From an uncultured Clostridia bacterium (lineage in GTDB: Bacteria > Bacillota > Clostridia > Oscillospirales > CAG-272): 10,592 nucleotides of DNA. Below the pieces are notes generated by a model. That model did no database searches, was not told where the DNA came from, and was given only the letters and a program-made list of their open reading frames with translations. The stretch is taken from positions 1 to 10,592 of the forward strand of contig CALCTA010000113.1 in NCBI GenBank assembly GCA_937893945.1, given 5' to 3'. Below, one piece after another: positions 1 to 6,753 of this stretch (position 1 is its first letter; every line of letters starts with the position of its first letter). Position numbers and translations under genes: made by a program.

Positions 1-20
1 TCTTGTAATCCCCCCCGCCG

Positions 21-100
21 CACCACTTTGCCACTAAAAAACGCCTTTTAAAAAAACTTTCCCCCACCGTATTGACAAGAGTTTTTTGGTGTGATATATT
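21..100 (+). promoter_or_regulatory. Sigma-A promoter of the first lipoprotein gene, with conserved upstream block
   Basis: The -35 box TTGACA is at 72-77 and the -10 box TATATT at 95-100, with a 17-bp spacer and a TG one base before the -10 (extended -10). Upstream, 21-71 is A/T-rich around TTTTAAAAAAACTTT (UP-element-like) followed by a C-run. Positions 21-77 match the block upstream of the minus-strand lipoprotein (10147-10091) without gaps at 48 of 57 positions by eye. In both genes 31 bases separate the -10 from the ATG. A shared transcription programme for the two lipoproteins is inferred. Confidence 0.85.
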
Positions 101-131
101 AAGTGTGTACGCTAAGATATGGAGGGTAGAA

Positions 132-1091
132 ATGAAAAAATATATTGCGCTTTTGGTTTCTTTTTTAATGCTTTTCGCCCTGCTTTCTTGCAACGATCAA
201 GAAAGCAACCAAACAGATAGTGGTAGCGAAGAAAATAATGCCACTGATAACACCGCAATCCAAGAAAATAATGCCACTGATAACATCGCAACCCAAGAAA
301 ATAATGCTACAGATAACACCGCAACCGAAGAGAAGCCTTCAAAGGAGGCAGTTGCAAAAGCCCTCGCGGACGCGCTTGACTCCAAAATAAAGGTGCACGA
401 GACAGACACAAACAAGATGAATTATCTGAAAGACTGCCTCACGCCTTATCAGGGAATTCCTCTTGCCGCTTGCGAGGATCTGAGCTACACGTACATAGAT
501 ATGGACGGCGACTCTTACGACGAGCTCGTTATAGATTGCGGAGATACAATGCTTCTTCGCTACTTTGAGGGAAAAGTTTACTTGTATCGCTTTAGCTTCC
601 GTGCTCTGTATAATCTCAAGAGCGACGGCTCGTATTCCTGGAATAACGGGGGAGCATTGAACTACGGAGAAGACAGGATGTATTTTGAAGGCACTGAGCT
701 AAAAACAAAAGAGGTTTGGAGCATCGTCAAAGACGGTGAGCCTGATGCAGAATACTATATTGAAGGCAAACAAGTAACTCAAGAAGAAATATTGAAATAT
801 TTTGAGGATAATCCCAAGACAAAGGTCGAATTTTTGCCGCTTGAGGTATCTTGGCAGAATAATATATCCTATAGAGAGGGACTTGCTCTCGCTAAAAAAT
901 ATTGGGAAGACCTTGATATTGAAGAAAATCAATACGTCGTTTCGTATTCGCACTATCTTGATACACCCGAGACCGTTTACGCCTTCACTATAAGTTGGCG
1001 GATAGATAATCACTACTCGATATTTGACGAGATATGGATAGACGTCAATACGGGAGAGACGATAATCCCATCCGAAAATGCAAAAGGATAA
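132..1091 (+). CDS. Predicted secreted lipoprotein with DxDGD-type loop and C-terminal PepSY-like unit
   Basis: The 319-residue protein begins MKKYIALLVS and has a hydrophobic signal peptide ending in the lipobox LLSC, so lipidation at Cys20 and anchoring on the outer face of the membrane is predicted. ATG 132 is chosen because GGAGGG lies at 121-126; an in-frame TTG at 72 falls inside the -35 box. Residues 21-70 are a low-complexity Asn/Thr/Glu linker with three 11-residue repeats (34-66). Residues 121-134 (YIDMDGDSYDELVI) resemble calcium-binding or VCBS/FG-GAP-like loops. Residues 245-313 resemble a PepSY-type unit ending in DVNTGETIIP. It is a paralogue of the minus-strand lipoprotein at 8762-10036 and lies 27 bp upstream of the PHP gene, probably in one transcript. 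I do not recognise a named family; function is unknown, perhaps binding or inhibiting something at the cell surface. Confidence 0.85.
   Translation: MKKYIALLVSFLMLFALLSCNDQESNQTDSGSEENNATDNTAIQENNATDNIATQENNATDNTATEEKPSKEAVAKALADALDSKIKVHETDTNKMNYLKDCLTPYQGIPLAACEDLSYTYIDMDGDSYDELVIDCGDTMLLRYFEGKVYLYRFSFRALYNLKSDGSYSWNNGGALNYGEDRMYFEGTELKTKEVWSIVKDGEPDAEYYIEGKQVTQEEILKYFEDNPKTKVEFLPLEVSWQNNISYREGLALAKKYWEDLDIEENQYVVSYSHYLDTPETVYAFTISWRIDNHYSIFDEIWIDVNTGETIIPSENAKG
231..329 (+). repeat. Three tandem 33-bp coding repeats
   Basis: Units at 231-263, 264-296 and 297-329 encode ENNATDNTAIQ, ENNATDNIATQ and ENNATDNTATE. Units 1 and 2 differ at 2 bases; units 1 and 3 differ at 4. The repeat lies in the linker just after the lipidated cysteine, so unit gain or loss would change the spacer length by 11 residues without breaking the frame. 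Confidence 0.95.
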
Positions 1092-1118
1092 AAATAAAGG
1101 AAAGAGAGAAAAACAACC

Positions 1119-1973
1119 TTGAGATGCGATCTTCATTCTCATTCAATACACTCTGACGGTAGCGCAACGCCTGCCGAGCTTGTGGCTATGGCAAAGGAGC
1201 AGGGGCTCATCATCGCGCTGACCGACCATAATACCGTCTCAGGACTCCCCGATTTCTTGCGCGAGGCAGAGAAGTGCGGTGTTATCGCCGTCGGTGGAAC
1301 TGAGCTCTCCTGCAACTACAACGAGAGGGAATTCCATCTGCTCGGTCTTTTCATCAGCCCCGAGCATTACGAAAGTATTGAAGCTTTGGTAAGTAAATTT
1401 CATATCCTCAAGCAGAAAAGCGTAATCGATCTCATTTCGCGCCTTAATGCCGCTGGGTACAAGGTGGACTATGAGAAAGTCTGCCAAAGAACCATGAACG
1501 GCAACGTCAACCGCGCGCATATAGCCGCAGAGCTTCTTGAGAGGGGCTACGTCTCGTCTGTTACCGAGGCATTTGAAACTGTTCTTTCCAAAGAATACGG
1601 TTTATACGTTCAGCCCGATAGACTTGAGCTGATAGATGCGATACGCTTTCTGAGAAGCATAAACGCCTTGCCAATACTTGCGCATCCGCTCAAGGAGATA
1701 AGTGCAGATCAACTTTGCGAGATCCTTCCTGCGCTGATAGAGGCAGGTCTTCTCGGCATCGAGACGATGCACTCCTCGTATTCCGAGGAGGAAATTGCTA
1801 TCTCAAAGGAGATAGCAAGCAGATACTCGCTTCTCCAGAGCGGCGGAAGCGACTATCACGGCAGCGCGAAACCCGACGTAAGCCTCGGTACAGGGAAGGG
1901 AAACCTTAACGTTCCATCAAGCGTATATTACGATCTTTTGAGGCTGCACGGAGAGCTTTATAAACAAAAATAA
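1119..1973 (+). CDS. PHP-domain metal-dependent phosphoesterase (RnaAM/YciV-like)
   Basis: The 284-residue protein is a single-domain PHP phosphoesterase. Expected metal ligands and catalytic residues are visible: HSH (His6, His8), SDG (Asp13), TDH (Asp36, His37), Glu62 in GGTELS, His73, His134 in NRAHIA, His189 in LAHP, and Asp245/His247 in GGSDYHG. Family members of this size include nucleoside 3',5'-bisphosphate phosphatases and the RNA 5'-end processing enzyme RNase AM; which substrate applies here cannot be told from sequence. Translation starts at TTG 1119: the frame is closed by TAA at 1095-1097 and the next Met would delete the HxH motif. A purine-rich site (AGGAAAGAGAG, 1098-1108) precedes it. 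It sits 27 bp after the lipoprotein and is closed by the terminator at 1987-2012. Probably cytoplasmic, with no obvious link to the sugar operon. Confidence 0.9.
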   Translation: MRCDLHSHSIHSDGSATPAELVAMAKEQGLIIALTDHNTVSGLPDFLREAEKCGVIAVGGTELSCNYNEREFHLLGLFISPEHYESIEALVSKFHILKQKSVIDLISRLNAAGYKVDYEKVCQRTMNGNVNRAHIAAELLERGYVSSVTEAFETVLSKEYGLYVQPDRLELIDAIRFLRSINALPILAHPLKEISADQLCEILPALIEAGLLGIETMHSSYSEEEIAISKEIASRYSLLQSGGSDYHGSAKPDVSLGTGKGNLNVPSSVYYDLLRLHGELYKQK

Positions 1974-1986
1974 GTGAATTTACATT

Positions 1987-2012
1987 AAAAAAGGAGCAGG
2001 CGCTCCTTTTTT
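1987..2012 (+). terminator. Intrinsic terminator of the lipoprotein-PHP unit
   Basis: An 11-bp perfect stem (1987-1997 with 2002-2012), core GGAGC/GCTCC, loop AGGC, runs into T6-A-T5. It lies 13 bp after the PHP stop codon. The A-tract on the 5' side makes it potentially bidirectional. It isolates the upstream genes from the sugar operon. Confidence 0.9.
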
Positions 2013-2081
2013 ATTTTTGCATAATTTAACTTTTTGGTATATCGTTTTTCGGTTTGAAAATACTAAAAACGGCAATATCTC

Positions 2082-2110
2082 TTGACAAAAGACGAATGTT
2101 GTAGTATTAT
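2082..2110 (+). promoter_or_regulatory. Sigma-A promoter of the dTDP-amino-sugar operon
   Basis: TTGACA at 2082-2087 and TATTAT at 2105-2110 are separated by 17 bp. It is the only convincing promoter seen ahead of the six + strand genes; gaps between those genes are 2 to 38 bp with no clear internal promoter. The roughly 45-base leader contains the small palindrome CCCTAAGGG (2131-2139), too short to name as an operator. Confidence 0.8.
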
Positions 2111-2162
2111 AGTATATGGGTATTTCTATGCCCTAAGGGATGAATTATGGAGTGGTATTTTT

Positions 2163-3242
2163 ATGAAGGTATTGCTTTTAGGCGAATTCAGCTCGTTGCA
2201 TCGCTATCTTAAGGAGGGCTTGCAGGAGCTTGGTGGAATAGACGTAAAATTGTTTGCTAACGGAGATTCCTGGAAGCAGATAGGCGGCGCAGACGGCAAT
2301 CTGTTTGATGTCTCTTCAGGAGCGATCGGCAGAGTGAAAACCTGCAACGACGCTTTAAAAAGAGCTCGCTCGTTTAAGGACTATGACGTTGTGCAGCTGA
2401 TAAATCCGCAGAGCTATCCTCAGCTTGTAAACAGTAAGATATGCAAAGCCTTGTCCTTGAAAAACAAGTGCTTTTCTCTTATTGCCGCAGGCGACGATCT
2501 TGCACTCGTAACAGCCTACAGAGAGGGCAAGCTTGACTATTATATGATGGATCACGAAAAGGCACCCTTGCGCTATTACGACGATTCTACCTTCAGAGGC
2601 AGAGCTAAAATTAAGGCAGAGAAAAAGATAGTTTCTTTCGCTGACGTTATAATACCGAGCCTTTACGAGTACACCTTAGGCTATGAAGGAAATGACAAAT
2701 TATCAAATGTCATCCCATTTCCCATAAACACCGATAATATCAGATATCAGGAAAACACCGTAAAACAGAAGGTGGTCTTTTTCCACGGCTTAAACAGAGA
2801 GCTTGCCAAGGGAACTCCGTTTATAAGAGCGGCAATGGAGCGCTTGCAGGAGAAGTATCCGGATGACGTTGAGATAATCATAGACGGACACATGCCATTT
2901 GATAAGTACGTTGAGGTCATGAACAGGGCTAATGTAGTCGTTGATCAGTGCTGCTCTCACGGATATGGTATAAACGCTTGCATAGCTATGGCGCAGGGAA
3001 AGGTAGTTATGTCGGGAAGCCGTCAGCATACGCTCGACGCTTTCGGTATAGAGTCATCTCCTATTTTCCACGTGCAGCCTTCGGTGGATCAGATATATCA
3101 ACAGCTGGAATATATCTTAGAAAACAAGGAAAAGATCACAGAGTGGGGATATGAGTCCCGACAGTACGTTGAGAATACACACCACTACGTTAAGAACGCG
3201 CAAAGATACGTTGACGCGTGGAAATCCACAGGTAAGATCTGA
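2163..3242 (+). CDS. GT4-like glycosyltransferase, first gene of the operon
   Basis: A 359-residue GT-B-fold glycosyltransferase. The N-terminal half starts MKVLLLGEF in the style of a Rossmann domain with a glycine-rich acceptor loop; the C-terminal half has FFHGLNRELAKGTPFI (207-221) and VVDQCCSHGYGINACIAMAQGKVV (259-282), the donor-binding region of glycosyltransferase family 4. It probably transfers a sugar, perhaps the product of the downstream enzymes, to a lipid-linked acceptor at the cytoplasmic membrane face. ATG 2163 is chosen because GGAG is at 2149-2152; the longer reading from TTG 2082 would start inside the -35 box. Odd point: the Glu usual at the NALEAMA position is Ile274 (ATA, 2982-2984). 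Donor and acceptor are unknown. The next gene begins 5 bases after the stop, suggesting coupled translation. Confidence 0.85.
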   Translation: MKVLLLGEFSSLHRYLKEGLQELGGIDVKLFANGDSWKQIGGADGNLFDVSSGAIGRVKTCNDALKRARSFKDYDVVQLINPQSYPQLVNSKICKALSLKNKCFSLIAAGDDLALVTAYREGKLDYYMMDHEKAPLRYYDDSTFRGRAKIKAEKKIVSFADVIIPSLYEYTLGYEGNDKLSNVIPFPINTDNIRYQENTVKQKVVFFHGLNRELAKGTPFIRAAMERLQEKYPDDVEIIIDGHMPFDKYVEVMNRANVVVDQCCSHGYGINACIAMAQGKVVMSGSRQHTLDAFGIESSPIFHVQPSVDQIYQQLEYILENKEKITEWGYESRQYVENTHHYVKNAQRYVDAWKSTGKI

Positions 3243-3247
3243 TAAAT

Positions 3248-4672
3248 ATGAAAAAGTTAAAGCTTTTTATTGAAAACCTGCTCGTTTATGGCTTGGGCGG
3301 AATTATCAGCAAAATAGTTCCTCTCGTTATGGTTCCCATAATCACACGCCTGATGCCAAACACCGAGTATTACGGCCTCAGCGACCTGAGCAATACTCTC
3401 ATAAGCATCGGAAGCGCTTTGGCGGTAATGGGGATGTACGACGCGATGTACCGTATGTTCTTCGAGAAGGATGAGCCTGAGTTTAAAAAGAAGGTCTGCT
3501 CAACCGCACTTTTGTTTACAATAATGACCTCGGCTGTCGTTTTTGTCATCATGTGCCTGCTTGCTCGGCCTATCGCAAAGTTGTTTTTCTCGGACGTTAC
3601 GCTTGGATATCTCGTATATCTCAGCGCTATTGCTACTCTTGTCGGAGCTACCAATAGCATTATTTCCGCGCCCACGAGAATGCAGAATAAGCGTACCGTG
3701 TTTTTGATAGCCAACACCGTCAGCCCCCTCCTTTCGTACGGAATATCCATTCCGCTTTTGCTTAGCGGTCATTATATTATCGCGCTTCCTCTTGCGGGAA
3801 TAATATCGGGAGTTACGATGGAGGCTACCTTCTATTTGCTTAACAGATCGTGGTTTTCATTCAAGAATTTTGATTATAAGCTCTTAAAGACAATGCTTGT
3901 TATCGCTATACCGTTGTTGCCCAACTTTTTGATATATTGGGTGTTTAACTCAAGCGATAAGCTTATGATAACAAATCTGTTGAGCGTAGGTGCTGCGGGA
4001 ATATATTCGGTAGGCTCAAAGCTCGGACACGCAAGTCAGCTTATATATATGGCATTTTCGGGAGGTTGGCAGTTTTTCTCGTTTTCTACAATGAAGGACG
4101 ATGATCAGGTAAGCTCCAATTCTTCCATATTTGAATATCTCGGAGCAATATCCTTTGTTGCTACGGCGTTTATATGCGCCTTAAGCTTCCCAATCTACAA
4201 GCTGCTTTTTGAACAGGAGTATCTTGCAGGCTATATAATAGCGCCGTATCTGTTTGCCGCACCGCTTTTGCAGATGCTCTTTCAGGTGGCGTGTAATCAG
4301 TTTATAATTATAAAAAAGACTTGGCCGAATATGCTGATCCTCAGCGCAGGTGCTTTGGTAAACGTAGTGCTTAATCTCGTGCTGATTCCCGTGCTTGGTA
4401 TTGAGGGCGCTGCATTGGCAACGCTTATCGGCTATGTGGTTTCGGATGTGATCTGCGTGTTGGTGCTGTGCAAAATGAAGCTCATGGTTATATCAAAAAG
4501 ATTTGTTTTCGTAGTACTACTGACCGTGGCATATTTCGTTATCTGGCGAGTATTTTTCCCGACAAACGTGATCCTTGGCGTCCTGTGTGCTTTAGTCTTT
4601 AGCGTAGCCGTTGCGCTCGCGTATAAAAAAGATCTGCAGGGCCTTATAAAAATGATCAGAAGATCTGAATAA
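3248..4672 (+). CDS. Wzx-type polysaccharide/oligosaccharide flippase
   Basis: A 474-residue, very hydrophobic integral membrane protein with about 12-14 predicted helices, the normal length and profile for Wzx/RfbX flippases of the MOP superfamily. Recognisable stretches include the N-terminal amphipathic segment and first helix (residues 1-40, LVYGLGGIISKIVPLVMVPI), the cytoplasmic SDLSNT loop, GIYSVGSKLGH near the middle, and the C-terminal LGIEGAALATLIGYV. The predicted role is flipping undecaprenyl-linked oligosaccharide from the cytoplasmic to the outer face. The ATG lies 5 bases after the glycosyltransferase stop with only a weak upstream purine run, so reinitiation is likely. Pairing with one glycosyltransferase and no polymerase suggests a short glycan or a module working with genes elsewhere. 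Confidence 0.9.
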   Translation: MKKLKLFIENLLVYGLGGIISKIVPLVMVPIITRLMPNTEYYGLSDLSNTLISIGSALAVMGMYDAMYRMFFEKDEPEFKKKVCSTALLFTIMTSAVVFVIMCLLARPIAKLFFSDVTLGYLVYLSAIATLVGATNSIISAPTRMQNKRTVFLIANTVSPLLSYGISIPLLLSGHYIIALPLAGIISGVTMEATFYLLNRSWFSFKNFDYKLLKTMLVIAIPLLPNFLIYWVFNSSDKLMITNLLSVGAAGIYSVGSKLGHASQLIYMAFSGGWQFFSFSTMKDDDQVSSNSSIFEYLGAISFVATAFICALSFPIYKLLFEQEYLAGYIIAPYLFAAPLLQMLFQVACNQFIIIKKTWPNMLILSAGALVNVVLNLVLIPVLGIEGAALATLIGYVVSDVICVLVLCKMKLMVISKRFVFVVLLTVAYFVIWRVFFPTNVILGVLCALVFSVAVALAYKKDLQGLIKMIRRSE

Positions 4673-4710
4673 ACCAAAATATATAAATATTTAATTTTAG
4701 GAGCAACAAT

Positions 4711-5805
4711 ATGATTTTACCCAACAATTTAGGTAGGCAGTTTTCGCTTAATGCGGCTGAGTACGAGGAAAAGGCAGTTGAGGTCTTGCGCTCGGGTTGG
4801 TATATTCTCGGCAAGGAAGTATCTGCTTTTGAGGAAGAGTGGGCAAACTATATAGGCAGTAAATATTGCGTTGGACTTGCAAGCGGACTCGATGCGCTTT
4901 GGATCAGCTTTCGTTTGCTTGATATCAAGGAGGGCGACGAGGTTATAGTATGCGCTAATGCATATATTGCCTGTGTAATGGGAATAACCATGAATGGAGC
5001 AACTCCCGTATTCGTTGAGCCTGATGAATACGACAATATTGACGCTGACGCTATTGAAGCTGTGATCACGGACAAGACTAAGGCTATTCTTGCGGTCCAT
5101 CTGTACGGACAAGCCTGCGATATGACAAAGATAATGGATATCGCAAAAAAATATGACCTCAGGGTCGTTGAGGATTGCGCACAAAGCCACGGCAACCATT
5201 GGAACGGAAAGACGGTCGGCACGTTTGGCGACGTAGGCTGCTTCAGCTTTTATCCGAGTAAGGGCTGCGGCGCGTTCGGAGACGCAGGATGTATCGTTAC
5301 CGACAGCGAGGAGCTTGCCGCTAAGTTCAAGGTGTACCGCAACTATGGAAGTGAAAAGCGTTATCACAATCAGGTGGTTGGTACAAACAGCCGTCTTGAT
5401 GAGATGCAGGCAGGTCTGCTCAGAGTAAAGATGAAGCATCTTGACGGCTTCAATGCCGAAAGATGCGCTATAGCGCAGAGATACCTTAACGAAATCAATA
5501 ATCCGCTTATTCAGTTGCCTAAAATACGTCCCGGTGCAGATTCTACCTGGCATCAGTTTGTAGTGCATTGCGAGCGCCGCGACGAGCTTAAGGAATATCT
5601 TGAAAAGCGCGATATAGGTACTTTGATACACTATCCCATACCCCCGCATCTCTCTGAAGCGTATCAGTATCTGGGCAAAAAGCGCGGAGATTATCCTATA
5701 ACCGAGAAATATGCGGATGAGGTTCTCAGTCTGCCTATGTATAACGGAATGACCGATGAGGAAATTCAGACGGTTATCGATGCGGTAAATCAATTTGGAG
5801 AATAA
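4711..5805 (+). CDS. fdtB: DegT/DnrJ/EryC1/StrS aminotransferase, FdtB/QdtB-like
   Basis: A 364-residue PLP-dependent sugar aminotransferase of normal family length. The N-terminal motif GWYILGKEVSAFEEEWA (29-45), the cofactor Asp155 in VVEDCAQSHG, and the Schiff-base Lys184 in FSFYPSKGCGAFGDAG are all present, with RNYGSEKRY and NSRLDEMQAGLL following as expected. In this context the substrate is most likely dTDP-3-keto-6-deoxyhexose, aminated at C3 with glutamate as donor; the C3 assignment rests on the adjacent FdtA-like domain. AGGAG (4699-4703) sits 7 bases before the ATG. It ends 2 bases before the next gene, whose ribosome binding site is within its last codons, so the two enzymes are probably translationally coupled. 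Galacto versus gluco configuration cannot be decided. A PLP-less dehydratase is unlikely because the lysine is intact. Confidence 0.9.
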   Translation: MILPNNLGRQFSLNAAEYEEKAVEVLRSGWYILGKEVSAFEEEWANYIGSKYCVGLASGLDALWISFRLLDIKEGDEVIVCANAYIACVMGITMNGATPVFVEPDEYDNIDADAIEAVITDKTKAILAVHLYGQACDMTKIMDIAKKYDLRVVEDCAQSHGNHWNGKTVGTFGDVGCFSFYPSKGCGAFGDAGCIVTDSEELAAKFKVYRNYGSEKRYHNQVVGTNSRLDEMQAGLLRVKMKHLDGFNAERCAIAQRYLNEINNPLIQLPKIRPGADSTWHQFVVHCERRDELKEYLEKRDIGTLIHYPIPPHLSEAYQYLGKKRGDYPITEKYADEVLSLPMYNGMTDEEIQTVIDAVNQFGE

Positions 5806-5807
5806 CA

Positions 5808-6737
5808 ATGAAGCATTCTTATTCTATAACCTATAAAAACGTTGCGCTGAAGCCTATCTCCCAAGACGAGCTTGAGTTCTTGCGCGCGTGGCGTAACGAT
5901 CCCGAAAACACGAGATATCTCAGACAGATACCCTATATAACCCCGGAAATGCAGTTCAAATGGTATGAGTCTTATCTCGCAAACGAGGACGAAATGACCT
6001 TCGCGATTTATGAAACAAAGCAGCTTGGACGCGTTGTTGGCAGTCTGTCGCTTTATGATTTTTCAGCGAATTCGGCTGAATTCGGCAAGATACTCATTGG
6101 AGACAGTGAGGCTCACGGAAAATCTGTCGGATATCACGCGACGGTAGCTGTATTGAAGATCGCTTTTGTGAGCTTGAAGCTTGATAAGATACTTTTGCAC
6201 GTTTTCTCGGAGAATATTCCTGCTATCAAGGTGTATCAGAAAGCAGGCTTTAAAGTTGTTGACGAACATGAGACGAACGGAAGAAAAGAGCTTTCAATGG
6301 AAATAACACGCGCGGAATTTCTTTCTGCTATGCCGACTAAGGACGACGCTTATACGATACAGTTTGCTCAGCGAGGAGACGCTCGCGGCAAGATGAACGT
6401 CGTTGAGGGCGGAAGCAGTATTCCGTTTGAGATAAAGAGAGTATTTTACAGCTACGCTACCGATAAGGATGCCGTAAGAGGTCAGCACGCAAATCGCAAC
6501 AGCGAATTCGTAATGATCTGCCTTGCAGGCTCTTGTCGGGTTAGAGTGCTTGACGTTTATCAAAACGAGGAGACATTTTTGCTGGATTCTCCCGAGGTTG
6601 GACTTTACGTGCCGAGAATGCTTTGGAAGGACATGCTTGATTTTTCAGAGGATTGTGTCTTGCTTGTTCTGTCAAGTGAGCACTACGATTCGGGTGAGTA
6701 TATAAGAGATCTTGAAGCGTATTTAAAAATGAATTGA
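5808..6737 (+). CDS. Fused GNAT N-acetyltransferase and FdtA/QdtA-like 3,4-ketoisomerase
   Basis: This 309-residue protein has two domains. Residues about 8-170 are a GNAT acetyltransferase of the RimJ/RimL (Acetyltransf_3) type: LRAWRNDPENTRYL, the acyl-CoA-binding strand and loop (EFGKILIGDSEAHGKSVGYHA, 91-111) and ENIPAIKVYQKAGFKVV. Residues about 183-306 are a cupin of the FdtA/QdtA/WxcM-C family: GKMNVVEGGSSIPFEIKRVFY, RGQHANRNSEF (224-234), GLYVPRMLWKDMLDFS and VLLVLSSEHYD, ending near EYIRD. The predicted reactions are isomerisation of dTDP-4-keto- to 3-keto-6-deoxyglucose and, after FdtB acts, N-acetylation of the C3 amine. Known bifunctional relatives (FdtD, WxcM) carry a left-handed beta-helix acetyltransferase instead. 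The family H-A-H is H-A-N here (Asn229). GGAG at 5797-5800 precedes the ATG. Domain calls are firm; substrate is inferred. Confidence 0.88.
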   Translation: MKHSYSITYKNVALKPISQDELEFLRAWRNDPENTRYLRQIPYITPEMQFKWYESYLANEDEMTFAIYETKQLGRVVGSLSLYDFSANSAEFGKILIGDSEAHGKSVGYHATVAVLKIAFVSLKLDKILLHVFSENIPAIKVYQKAGFKVVDEHETNGRKELSMEITRAEFLSAMPTKDDAYTIQFAQRGDARGKMNVVEGGSSIPFEIKRVFYSYATDKDAVRGQHANRNSEFVMICLAGSCRVRVLDVYQNEETFLLDSPEVGLYVPRMLWKDMLDFSEDCVLLVLSSEHYDSGEYIRDLEAYLKMN

Positions 6738-6753
6738 TAGAGGAGACTTTTTT

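Noticed and set aside
72..131. Longer N-terminus of the first lipoprotein starting at TTG 72
   Set aside because: TTG 72 is part of the -35 box; ATG 132 has GGAGGG upstream and yields a clean lipoprotein signal peptide.
231..329. Short regular repeats considered as a CRISPR array
   Set aside because: The 33-bp units are contiguous with no spacers and are in frame within a gene.
699..1142. 147-codon antisense frame under the first lipoprotein
   Set aside because: It overlaps a well-supported lipoprotein gene and the PHP start, and its product shows no family features.
2082..2162. Longer N-terminus of the glycosyltransferase starting at TTG 2082
   Set aside because: That codon lies in the -35 box of the operon promoter; ATG 2163 gives the usual GT-B beginning MKVLLLGEF.
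4673..4710. Internal promoter before the aminotransferase
   Set aside because: The gap is A/T-rich and has TATAAAT-like bases but no acceptable -35 at proper spacing.
4729..5808. 359-codon antisense open frame covering the whole aminotransferase gene
   Set aside because: The opposite strand encodes a full DegT-family enzyme with intact motifs; the antisense frame has no recognisable domain and follows codon bias of the sense strand.
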